In this document: positions 11,154-20,875 of the stretch, one piece after another
How the letters are laid out: each line of letters starts with the position of its first letter
Numbering within the stretch: position 1 is the first letter of the stretch
Source of the DNA: Dipteris shenzhenensis
Lineage: Eukaryota > Polypodiophyta > Polypodiopsida > Gleicheniales
Length of the DNA stretch: 64,000 nucleotides
Direction: 5' to 3' (one strand)
NCBI GenBank assembly: GCA_047967505.1
Contig: CM106541.1
Made by a program: the position numbers and the translations under genes
Notes under the pieces: generated by a model
The model's input: the letters and a program-made list of their open reading frames with translations, nothing else
Database searches by the model: none
What the model was told of the DNA's origin: nothing

Positions 11154-11551
11154 TGGGCACCAACACTAGCTCTTTGACCTTTCTTTGAATGCCATTACTA
11201 TGAAGAGAGTGGGAGAGAAGGAAGGATTCTCACTTGCAGCTTTCTCACATACACAATGGGGGAATATACACAAATATGGAGGCTGAAAACAGCTTTCCTC
11301 TTCTTAGTTGTGAAAGCCAAAAGAACTCTAAGTACAAAAGAAAAGGTGAACCCTATATGTGGGTCTCAAACCAAACTCAGCTAACTAAGGTGGCATACTA
11401 ACTGAGCCACGAACTAGAGTACATAAAGATAGCTGTCATCCAGCTATTATTCATGGGCGGTGTACCAACCGCATCTGCAGCTAACAAGTCGGTGACATAA
11501 ATGCACAATGGTCACCCTGGCATATCACGAGTGGAGCTCGATATCTCAACA
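11154..11551 (-). repeat. Probable 3' LTR of the 11-15 kb Copia element
   Basis: On the minus strand a purine tract (GAGGGGGAG) is followed by TGTTGAGATATC, a typical Copia LTR start. The far end is set provisionally at 11154, where the sequence reads GTTGGTGCCCA. No second LTR copy is available to confirm it. Confidence 0.6.
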
Positions 11552-12159
11552 CTCCCCCTCGAGCTCAATCCCAATTCCTGCACACCAAGCAGGTCTCTGA
11601 ACTTGCGCAGCTTCTCTGCACCCAATGCCTTCGTGAATATGTCAGCTACCTGATCCTCTGTGCTGACATAAACTAGATCAATAAAACCTACTAGAACCTT
11701 CTCCTGCACATAGTGATAATGCACCTCAATGTGCTTTGTTCTAGCATGATAGACTAGGTTATTTGCCAAGTGTATACTACTCATGTTGTCACAATAAATG
11801 ACAACTGGCCCATCTGTAGACTGATGCATATCATAAAGTAGCTTAATATGCAACCAAGCTACCTCACATGTAGCCATTGCTGCACCCTTGTACTCAGCCT
11901 CTGTGCTCGACAAGGCAACTGTAGGTTGTTTCTTACTGCTCCAAGTGACTACAGCACTCCTAAAAGAGAACATATATCCACTTGTAGATCGTCTATCAGA
12001 AATACTACCAGCCCAATCAGCATCAGTGTATCCATGCAACTGTATTTGAACCCCAGTCTCATAAAAATGTCCATACTCCAATGTGGACTTCACATACCTC
12101 AATATGCGTCTAGCCACATCCAAATGCGGTTTCCTTGGAGCCTGCATAAACTGATAGCA
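11512..12159 (-). pseudogene. Copia RNase H and end of RT
   Basis: Open for about 211 codons, with the LSSTEAEYKG box, a YCDN motif and the ARTKHIEVHYH motif typical of Copia RNase H. It is out of frame with the upstream RT because of a small deletion near 12160, where RPDLSYA should continue into a SQFMQAP motif. The frame ends past the predicted LTR start, as often seen in Copia. Confidence 0.88.
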
Positions 12160-12866
12160 TAGCTCAAATCTGGCCTGGTAATAATCATATAAATCAAACT
12201 TCCTACTATGCGTCTGTACATAGTAGGGTCTTCCAGAAGCTCACCTGCATCTGCGCTCAACTTCACATTCTGCTCCAAAGGAACTGAAATAGGCTTACAG
12301 CCTGTCATCCCATATTTGGACAGCGTGTATAATCCATACTGCCTCTGCAAAAGCCATATCCGACTTGTGGATCTAATCACCTCAATGCCCAAGAAGTAAC
12401 GCAGCTCTCCCAAATCCTTCATCTCAAACTTTTGCTTCAATAGCATTTTCACATGAAGGATATCTTCATCACTATCACCTGTGATGATCAAATCGTCAAC
12501 ATAAATGACAAGCTACATAATGCCTTTCTCTATTTTTCTCACATAAAGTGAGAAATCTGCCTTGGAAATCTGAAAGCCAATAGTGACAAGATACTATCCT
12601 ATCTTGTCAAACCATGATCTGGGTGCTTGCTTCAAGCCATACAAGGCCTTCTTCAACCTGCAAACAAACTCAGGATGAACAGCATGAACATAACCTGGTG
12701 GTTGCTCCATATAGACCTCTTCTTGCAAATCACCATGCAAGAAAGCATTCTTTACATCCATCTGATGTAAAGACCATCCCTTTGATGCAGCCATAGCAAT
12801 GACTGCTCTTATGGTTGCCATCCTTGCAACCGGACTGAATGTTTCTTCATGATCAATGCCATATGT
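12160..12866 (-). pseudogene. Copia reverse transcriptase, interrupted
   Basis: RT motifs [26 protein letters not shown] and the catalytic YVDD box (about 12490-12510) are present. In-frame TAG stops fall at 12594-12596 and 12513-12515. Both are single C-to-T changes from CAG. Apart from these stops the domain looks complete. Confidence 0.9.
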
Positions 12867-13634
12867 TTATCCACACCCCTTGACAACTACTCTTGCCTTG
12901 TATCTGTTCACAAAACCATCTACATTGTGCTTCACCTTATAAAGCCATTTGCAGCCAATTGCATTCTTGTCTTTAGGCAAAGGCACCAATTCCCATGTAG
13001 CATTCGCTTCCAAGGCATCCATGGCTTTCTCCCATTTTTCTTTTCCCATGGCTTGCTCAAAAGAAGTGGGTTCTGGTTCACGTATTACTTTGACCATATA
13101 GGCATAGTGAATGGCTGTAAATCCATCATATTTTAGCCTATCCACAGGATACCTAGCTCTGGTAGACCTACGCAAAATAGGCTCACTACCATGTGCTCTC
13201 AAAACATCCCTTGTCTTCCTTACTCCTAGTGTAACAACAAAAGGAATACCCAACTCATCATCAAGGCTCTGTTATGAGCCATTGGATTCACCATCCACAT
13301 AAGAGTGACCTGCATTCACATCAACCATGGGCTGATCTACTTTCTCTTTTCCTTTTTGTGATACTTGCATACCACTATCTGCATTGCTTTGAGGAGATCC
13401 TCTTGATCTCAATCTGCCTGTCCATGGCGAAGTATGTGAACCACTGCTAGAGAACACTATAGGTCCACTAATATTTTGTGATTGTTGTTGTGAATTTTGT
13501 GCAGCATTACCATTTTGTGCATCTACATCATCAATCACATTTACTGGTTTATACCAGCTACTCATCTCATAAAAAACAACATCTTTGCTCACTGTAAAGT
13601 TACCAGTAGAAGGGTTATAGCATCTATACCCTTT
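12867..13634 (-). pseudogene. Copia integrase tail and RT N-terminus, interrupted
   Basis: A variable linker rich in Ser, Gln and Asn is followed by the RT N-terminal region (EPTSFEQAM, WELVPLPKDK, GCKWLYKVK). TAA stops occur at 13272-13274 in the linker and 12867-12869, just before the [15 protein letters not shown] motif, where relatives have Gln. Confidence 0.85.
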
Positions 13635-14711
13635 CTATTGCAAAGAATAACCAATAAAGATGCACTTCTTAGCTTTTGGATCCAACTTGGATCTCAACTC
13701 ATCTGGCACATGAACATAGGTAATGCAACCAAAAACTTTCAAATGAGAAATATCTGGTTTCCTACCAGTATACCTCTCCTCTGGTGTCATGCCATGTATT
13801 GCTGCAGTGGGAGTCCTGTTCATTATGTAGACTGCTATAGCAACTACTTCAGCCCAATAATAATCTGGCAGGTCTTTTTCGTTGAGCATGGCATGAGATA
13901 CCTCTCCAATATGCCTTTGTTTCCTTTCTACAAGTCCATTTTGCTGTGGGGTATGACTACATGAATATTGCTGCTTTATGCCATGCTCCTGTAGGAAACT
14001 TGCAAACTCATTTGAGAGGTACTCTCCCCCTCCATCTGACCTTAGGCATTTTATTTGTAGGCCTATTTCTTTTTCAACCATAGCTTTAAAAGCTTTGAAA
14101 TGCCCAAACACTTCACTTTTCTTTTTCATAAAATACACCCAAACTTTTCTGCTGTAGTCATCAATAAAAGTGACAAAATAATGACAGCCTCCAATAGATG
14201 CAGCTTTAGTAGTCCACACATCAGAGTGGATTAATTCCAATGGCCTCTTACTCTCTTGAACATGTCTAGGAAATGGTTTCCTTGCCTGTTTTCCAAATTG
14301 ACAGGCTTCACATACCTTATGCATTTCTGCAACCTTGAACTTAGGCAATCCTACAATAATATTTTTGGCTTGCATTAATTTAAGTCGTCGTACATTAACA
14401 TGACCAATGCGTTTATACCAGATATCAATATCTGCAACTACACCGGTCCCATGTGCAAACATTGCTGCACTCAATTCAGGCATGTCCACATCCAACGTAA
14501 ACATCCTGCCCTTCTTCTTCCCTTTTGCTATCAAGCGACCTTTACTTTTCATATCCTCAACAAAGCATCCATGAGGATTAAATTTGACCTGCAAGCCCTG
14601 CTCAACCATTTGACCAACAGAAACTAGGTTCTTGGTGATATTCGGGACATGAAATACATCATACAGGTATTTCTTTTTTCCATCCTGCATAGACAAAGGA
14701 ATTTTACCAAT
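13635..14711 (-). pseudogene. Copia pre-integrase and integrase
   Basis: An open stretch of 353 codons holds the pre-integrase motif WYKRIGHVNVRRL, the C-x2-C before FGKQARKPF, and a full DDE triad (HSDVW, LRSDGGGEY, NGLVERKQRH). A TAG at 13635-13637 interrupts it just after the FIGYSLQ motif. A TAG at 14712-14714 separates it from the protease region. Confidence 0.9.
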
Positions 14712-15437
14712 CTACACAATAGGAAGTGCAGTATCATCACCAGTCTCCACAAATCCTAGTCTTTCCATTTTCCTTGCATCCTGCATCCATTCTGCATGAC
14801 CTGTCATGTGGTTTGATGCAGCTAAGTCAACATACCACACATCATTGCTTTCTTCTGCACTTGTCACAGAATTGGTCATGTGCTGCATCATAAACAGATG
14901 CTCATTTCTGTCATCACCCTGTCTACTAGAGGATGCATAATTGCCTTGCTGAAATTTTCCAATCATGATGTCATTCTGCTTTTTATAGCAGTCTTTAACC
15001 ATATGACCCATTTTACCATAGTATTAGCATTCAACATTGTTGTTTGCATTTTGGCCTCTCTGCCATCCACCACGACCTCTTTGGCTCCCCCTGCCTTTAA
15101 AGTTACTACGTCCTCCTCCATAGGACTGGTTTTCTTGAATTTGCTGCATATTCAAATTTTTGCCACGACCTCCAAATTGGCCTACTCTACCTCTGCCTCT
15201 TTCTCTTCCAGCATTTGAGTAGAAGACAGCTTCTTTTGAAGTTCCTACTGAAGAAGATGCACCACCAGTTCTCTACTCTTCAGAAATTAGAAGAGCAATC
15301 AACTTCTCAAAATCAGGACAATTCTCACAAACAGCAATGGATGTCCGGAATTGTGCATAATCCTTTCCTAGACCATTCAAGGTCACAGAAACTAAATCAT
15401 CTTCCACTGGCGACCCAATAGAAGCAAGTGCAGTTGT
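14712..15437 (-). pseudogene. Copia Gag C-terminus and protease, interrupted
   Basis: This contains the end of Gag, a Gly/Arg-rich tract, the zinc knuckle and the protease region. TAG at 15273-15275 and TAA at 15024-15026 break the frame. The second lies inside the knuckle, whose second Cys is also Tyr (one G-to-A change). The protease site reads Asp-Leu-Ala instead of Asp-Ser-Gly. Confidence 0.85.
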
Positions 15438-15600
15438 GTTCCATCATTTGACCAACTAATAAGAGGTTCTTACTAAGTTTCGGAACATAGAGTCAATCTT
15501 TTGCCAATCCTTTCATAGTAGTGAAATTGTTCATAGGGACAATGCCTTTCCCTTAAACTGGATTCAGTGTGTTATCTATAGTGTAGATAACGTTATTCTA
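15438..15600 (-). pseudogene. Fragment of another Copia element (pre-integrase region)
   Basis: Minus-strand translation gives LYVPKLSKNLLLVGQMMEH, the stretch upstream of the Copia pre-integrase motif. It joins directly to Gag sequence of the neighbouring element at about 15437, in the wrong order for one element. Two stops are present. Confidence 0.7.
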
Positions 15601-16240
15601 ACCTTCTGATGGTTTCATCTCTATAAACCATTCCTGATGCTTTGTTATATATCAATGTACCAAGGATATTGATCTACTTGATCGACTTGATAATAACTAA
15701 CTTCCCCTTTTGAATTGCAATCAATGTCAAGATATATTGTTTCAGTCTTTTGCATACAAGAAGAAATGCAGATGCGATGTGTTCTATTGTGTGCAGTGTA
15801 AGTGATTCTGTCATGGTGTTAACTCAACATGTCACCATAGCGGAGGAGGCATGGACGGTGTGTTTCTACCACCTTGTTTTTTTGAAAATTGTTCTTTGTC
15901 TGGCAACACAACAATGTGCATTGCATGTCAAATGCAATAATTCTCTCTTGCTGAAACTTATTACACGTTCCAAATTGCACTCTATGTCATCATGTCCGTG
16001 TATTTCATTCCAATGTATAACATCTTCTGCATCCATAAATTCCTTAATTGTCCTGTGTTTCTAACATCTTATTTTTCGAACATTGTCCTTTGTCTAGCAA
16101 TAGCACAAAATGTCGTACATGTTGAATCCAATAATGTTCTCTTATGAAAACTTCTTGAATGCAAAGCATTACCCAACGATCTTTCTTTTTTTCATTTCAC
16201 CATCTTCTGTTTACAAACACAACTAAATATATTTCTTTGG

Positions 16241-16241
<1 letters not shown>

Positions 16242-16310
<69 letters not shown>
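16242..16310. repeat. (CT)n microsatellite
   Basis: About 34 CT units with one CTTT interruption near the right end. Confidence 0.95.
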
Positions 16311-16311
<1 letters not shown>

Positions 16312-16547
16312 CACATGCTTATATACTCATGTATGCACACATATATACTTAAACACATGGACACATGTGTCACATGTGTCCGACGGTGCATGTGTTCGAG
16401 TATGCATAAATACATGTATAAAGTGTATTTAACATGCGTATGTATTGATTTTAGGAGATATATGAGTGTCTATGATGAAAAAATAAAAGCCATATGAAAA
16501 ATTTTCAATCATCGATGGTGTAGGGCAATCTTAAAGTTTCAATTATC

Positions 16548-17330
16548 AATTGTGAACAATATGCAAAAAAACAAAAGAATTTAGAAATGGAAAGGAACAA
16601 ACATCACCTACCTGACCAAAGAAAAGAAGCGGATAGGGGTACTGGCAATGTAGTGCCTATAAAAAATTTAGTTTTTAGTGTTGGCATGATTATCAAAGCA
16701 AGTTATATATATCTTGAAAATTGAGATCACAAATGTATGTATACAAATCATATGAAACATTTCTATCTAGATGCAAAAAGTAATTGCAAATGTTTACATG
16801 AATTGAATCATATATGCATCAAACCATATTCTAAAACCTTTCTAATTTTCTTAATGATAATGGATATAAGAGAGCTACAAAGCCCCTCCACTCAACCTCC
16901 TATGAACAATATGCAAAAAAATAGAGGCATTTAGAAATTGCAAGGAACAAAAATCACATACCTGACCAAAGAAAAGAACTGGTAATGGTGGTGTCAAAGC
17001 CTAGTGAAATAATGCAGCTAGATGGGGTGCCTGCAAAAGAAATTAGCTTATGGTGTTGGCATGGTTATCAAAGCAGGGTATATATATCATGCAAATTGAA
17101 ATTGCAAATGTATGTATACAAATCATATGAGACATTTCTATCTATGTGCAAAAGTAATTGCAAACGTTTGTTTAACATCTATGTATGAATAATTGAAACA
17201 TGCAAATGCTATGTCACGTGTGCCAACTTTAATTGCAAATGCATATATACAAATCATATGAAACATTTGTGTCTTAATGGAAAAGTAATTGCAAATGTTT
17301 TCTTAACATCTATAAATAAATAAGTAAAGT
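16548..17330. repeat. Direct repeats, about 350-bp period
   Basis: Two diverged copies share ATATGCAAAAAAA, CTGACCAAAGAAAAGAA (near 16613 and 16963), a TGTTGGCATG..TTATCAAAGCA block and TATGTATACAAATCATATGA. A third, partial copy begins near 17217. No coding sense is apparent. Confidence 0.75.
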
Positions 17331-17878
17331 AGGAAAAAGACATGTCATGTGTGAAATTTAGATTGCAAATAAATGCATCTTCAAGCACATGAAATGAGAA
17401 ATAATGTCTTAAAGCACATTTTAAAAAAACCTAAATACTAACTAAACATCAAATAAAATATTTCAAAAATCATCAAGTAGTAGTCCCAAATCAATGAGAC
17501 TCAAGATTTGTAAACCTCAATCAAGATAGGATGTTTGAAATCATCAGGCAATAGCTATAGAGAAGGAAAGATGCTAGATTGTTGTGATCAACCGAAATTT
17601 ATCTTGTGCTGGATTGTCTAGAGATATGGCGAACAATGTGGTGATGATTCTATCCCTCTTGCAACATGAAATTTTATTTAATGCTCTTCGATTCGATGGA
17701 TGCATCTTCAACAAAATTCCTCAAAAGCATAGCTGTCAATAGCAGTTACGTAATGCAACTAAATTGATCAATTTTTATCTCTAGTTGACATAGTACATCA
17801 GCTCAATCGATGGGTGGTTACCTCCACTTTGAGCATAGTAGATCAATTGATGTATGGTTTTACTTACCAAGAGATTGC

Positions 17879-18126
17879 ATGGTAGCAAAAAATTTGATAT
17901 ACATTGAGCAAAAAATTAACTTCCATATGGGATGCAGCCAACCTGTTGTACCGCTTTAGCAGCCCAAACAAAAAGCTTGATGAATCGGCTTGCACTATAT
18001 GCAAATCGGCTTGCACGGTAGCAAAAATTTTGATAACACCATGCATTGAGCAAAAATCGACTTCCATATGGGATGCAACCAACGTTGTATATCACTTGAG
18101 CAACTCAAATAGAAAGCTTGATGATT
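17879..18126. repeat. Tandem duplication, about 135-bp unit
   Basis: The blocks GGTAGCAAAAA, ATTGAGCAAAAA, ACTTCCATATGGGATGCA and AGAAAGCTTGATGA or AAAAAGCTTGATGA recur in the same order at 17881 and 18017. Confidence 0.8.
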
Positions 18127-19733
18127 TGCCTTCTTAGACTTTGTTATTAGTTGTATGGAATTTAAGGGAGCGGGTTTGTCATTTAACTCTCTGATGTGCT
18201 CGAGTTGGAGGTGAACAAAGGGTTCAAAATGAAACAAACGTACGTTTGCATAGAACGTTCAAAATGAAAGGAATGTTCAAAACGATGGCATGGCCAATGA
18301 ACATCCCGGCACACAATCTGGTGTTCAATCACTGGCATTAACATGGGCACTTCATATTGAAATTGTCGGCCAATCCATCCACATCAACTTTTTGTCAAAA
18401 CATTATCCCTGGCCTCATTAACGTATGAATCCCATTGCCAACCCAACAAACACAGTCAGTGATGCAAAATCACTTGTCAAATCGACAAAAGGGAGCCTGG
18501 CATCTTCCCCATTTAATTTCTGGACTTTTGGTCGCGACAAATGGTGAGATGGGCTAGTGATAGAGAAATCATGTCTATGGGCTACGATGCAAATAGCATA
18601 GACAAATGGAGGTGCCAATTGTGTCTATGGGCTACGATGTGAAAGGCCTCTTTTGCGGCTATAACCCTCTTGATAGTCTGTCACCTATCTTGAGAGGACT
18701 GAGGCTTGTCACATCTCACCTGACAAACATCTATAGCACTCACCTACTCTCGATTGATCAGCTTAGGTTTCGCCTAGAGAAACGTACCGCATTGGTAGCA
18801 CATCGGCTTTAGCGTATACACTCAATATTTGGATGAGTAGGGTGGCCATCACCATCGATTATAGCGCAATGGTAAAAAAAATATTGTAACGAAAAACATA
18901 TGATAGACCTGGAGGCGATAGAGTCCTACGGAACAGCGATGGCATGAGAGAGCTAGCAGGATAGAGACCTGCACTTCGGAGATGGAATGGCTGTGGAGCT
19001 AAAAAGGCGATTAGTCTGGAGCTGAAACGTGGCACAAAGGTGTGGCTGACAGAAAGTACAAAGTCAAACTCAAGAGTCAGAAAGTACAAAGTGCCCGAGG
19101 ACTCAAGAGTCGTGAGGAGGGAGGGATCGCTTTACCTCAATCGACTCAGCCCGACCCATTTCGCTCGAACTTTTAGGATTGCATGCATCTCGATAGCTTC
19201 TAGATTCTATGGTGGCTAGATGGTGGCTCGCACAGGCAACTGGGGATTTAGGAGGGAGGGAGGCTCTCTCAGGTTGCCTTCATCTCCTTCCACGTGGCAG
19301 CTCTTGCTTTCCTCTCCTTGGCCTCCTTGCACGCCACATGGGTTCTCCTCTTCCTGCACTTCTAAAACCTCCCCTTAAAGGAGTAGAAAGATGAAGCCAT
19401 GGAGAAAAATAAGTTAATTAATGCATAAATAAATTAAGCCATAGAAAAACATAGATTAATAAAGTAAGCCATAGATAAACGTAGCCTCCATGTAGAAACA
19501 TGGGTTAATAATCTAATGAAGTGGTACCTCCTGAAATTTGTACACAAAATTAAAGCATGGCCTTGGTTTGAAGGCCATCGGAGTAGTAAGAGATACAAAT
19601 TTTAGAAGCAAGTAGGGTGGGTAGAGCGAGAGAGGTCTGGGTGGGAGGTGTTTTGCAGTGAATTAGTTCATTTCGTGCTTGATTAATGTTGATCAAGCTT
19701 AATCGTAAGCAATATTTTGTTTAATGCAGCAAT

Positions 19734-19736
<3 letters not shown>

Positions 19737-19788
<52 letters not shown>
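19737..19788. repeat. (GA)n microsatellite
   Basis: An uninterrupted GA run of about 26 units. Confidence 0.95.
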
Positions 19789-19791
<3 letters not shown>

Positions 19792-20342
19792 GAGCACTTA
19801 GGGAGAGAGAACTCTCCCTCCCAATCCCTCCCCTCTATATACTGTTTCAATTGCTGATGCCACGAACTTTCTGACACTATGAAGGTTTTGGAATCATCGC
19901 ATAGGTTCGCCACCATGTAGGTTCTAGTATTTCTTGCTTGCCTTGCCTTAATGGCCTCAACGTAAGTGACCCTACCTTAATGCTTACCTCAAATTTTCCT
20001 TGAGTGTGGCAACTAATGCTAATGGCCAAACAAAGATTCCATGAGAGGCGATCTTTTTATAAAAAAAAGTGTGTGTTGTATTGAGATTGAAAGTGCCAAC
20101 AAGGCCTCTATACAGGGTGACCAAGATAGAATCCTAAGATAGAATTCTAAGCGGCTCAGGACCGGCACATACACATCCACACGTTTTAACGGTTTCCTGG
20201 TGGCACCCGAGCGGTGAATTCGAATTCGACTTTGACTGGGCCCTATTGAATGCCATGGGGACCTACTCCATGGTGTGCACTAATCCTCCTCGCTTAGCAA
20301 CACTAGCTCATGCGGTTGGGCATTCCTGCGTTTGCGGGCCGC

Positions 20343-20350
20343 TATATAAA
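20343..20350 (+). promoter_or_regulatory. TATA box of the PPR gene (predicted)
   Basis: TATATAAA lies 65 bp before an ATG at 20408 that opens a basic, acid-poor N-terminus, and about 530 bp before the PPR frame. It is the best promoter-like signal in this region. Confidence 0.5.
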
Positions 20351-20407
20351 TAATAATAAGACACAGTATGAATTGTGAGGAAGAATTCATGCCCAACTCC
20401 TACTTTT

Positions 20408-20621
20408 ATGGTTCTGCTTCATACTCCTCCTCGCAACATGTTTGCCGCAGGCCCCAGAGATCCTTGTCATATGTTACACGGAACTGGAACGAAACCACGG
20501 AGCCTTATCGTGCATGGCCCGGGGTTTTTTCGTAGCGCAGATCCAAGGCAATCAAGCCCTCGCTCTCTGATGGCATGGCCCCAGGACAGTGGAGCGGTCA
20601 TGGAGAAATGTCCACGTGCAG
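20408..20621 (+). CDS. Putative first exon of the PPR gene, transit peptide
   Basis: From the ATG the frame runs 71 codons, rich in Arg, Ser, Pro and His with few acidic residues, as expected for an organelle-targeting peptide. It reaches a good 5' splice site, CAG then GTAATG, at 20621/20622. The exon ends in phase 1. Phase-matching acceptors lie after ACAG at about 20897 and after CCAG at about 20906. The main PPR frame has no ATG of its own for about 65 codons, which makes a spliced N-terminus attractive. The joint is inference only. Confidence 0.35.
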
Positions 20622-20875
20622 GTAATGCTGTCCTTTACTGTATTTTTGCACTGGTCGGCTTTTTTCCTCCGTCGTCACATCTGCAAGAGGGCTGTCCTTA
20701 TGGTTTTGGTTATGGTCAGACTTCGCCGGTAGGTTAGTAATTGAGCGCTCATGGAAGGAGTACTTCATTGATCCCTCACACTGGCGGGACGACCCAGAGA
20801 GCAAAGTAAGCGCAAATCTGAACTGAATGATTTGCACAGGTAAATTTGTAGTTTGGCTAGTCTGACGAGTCTGTT

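Larger units (their letters stand above)
11154..15437 (-). mobile_element. Ty1/Copia retrotransposon, 5'-truncated, stop-riddled
   Basis: On the minus strand the order is partial Gag, protease, integrase, RT, RNase H, purine tract and 3' LTR. From about 15430 to 12160 all domains are in one reading frame, interrupted by eight stop codons. A small deletion near 12160 shifts the frame once. The 5' end stops at about 15437, where the DNA switches to the pre-integrase region of a different Copia element, so no 5' LTR or primer site is present. The enzyme signatures are otherwise well kept. Confidence 0.9.
15601..20342. other. Spacer with repeats, no recognised gene
   Basis: AT-rich DNA without convincing coding frames. 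It contains a (CT)n tract, a set of about 350-bp direct repeats, a 135-bp duplication and a (GA)n tract, listed separately. From about 20100 the base composition rises toward the PPR promoter. Confidence 0.4.

Noticed and set aside
16159-16497. 112-codon frame containing a Ser-Leu repeat
   Set aside because: Built around the (CT)n tract; no other support.
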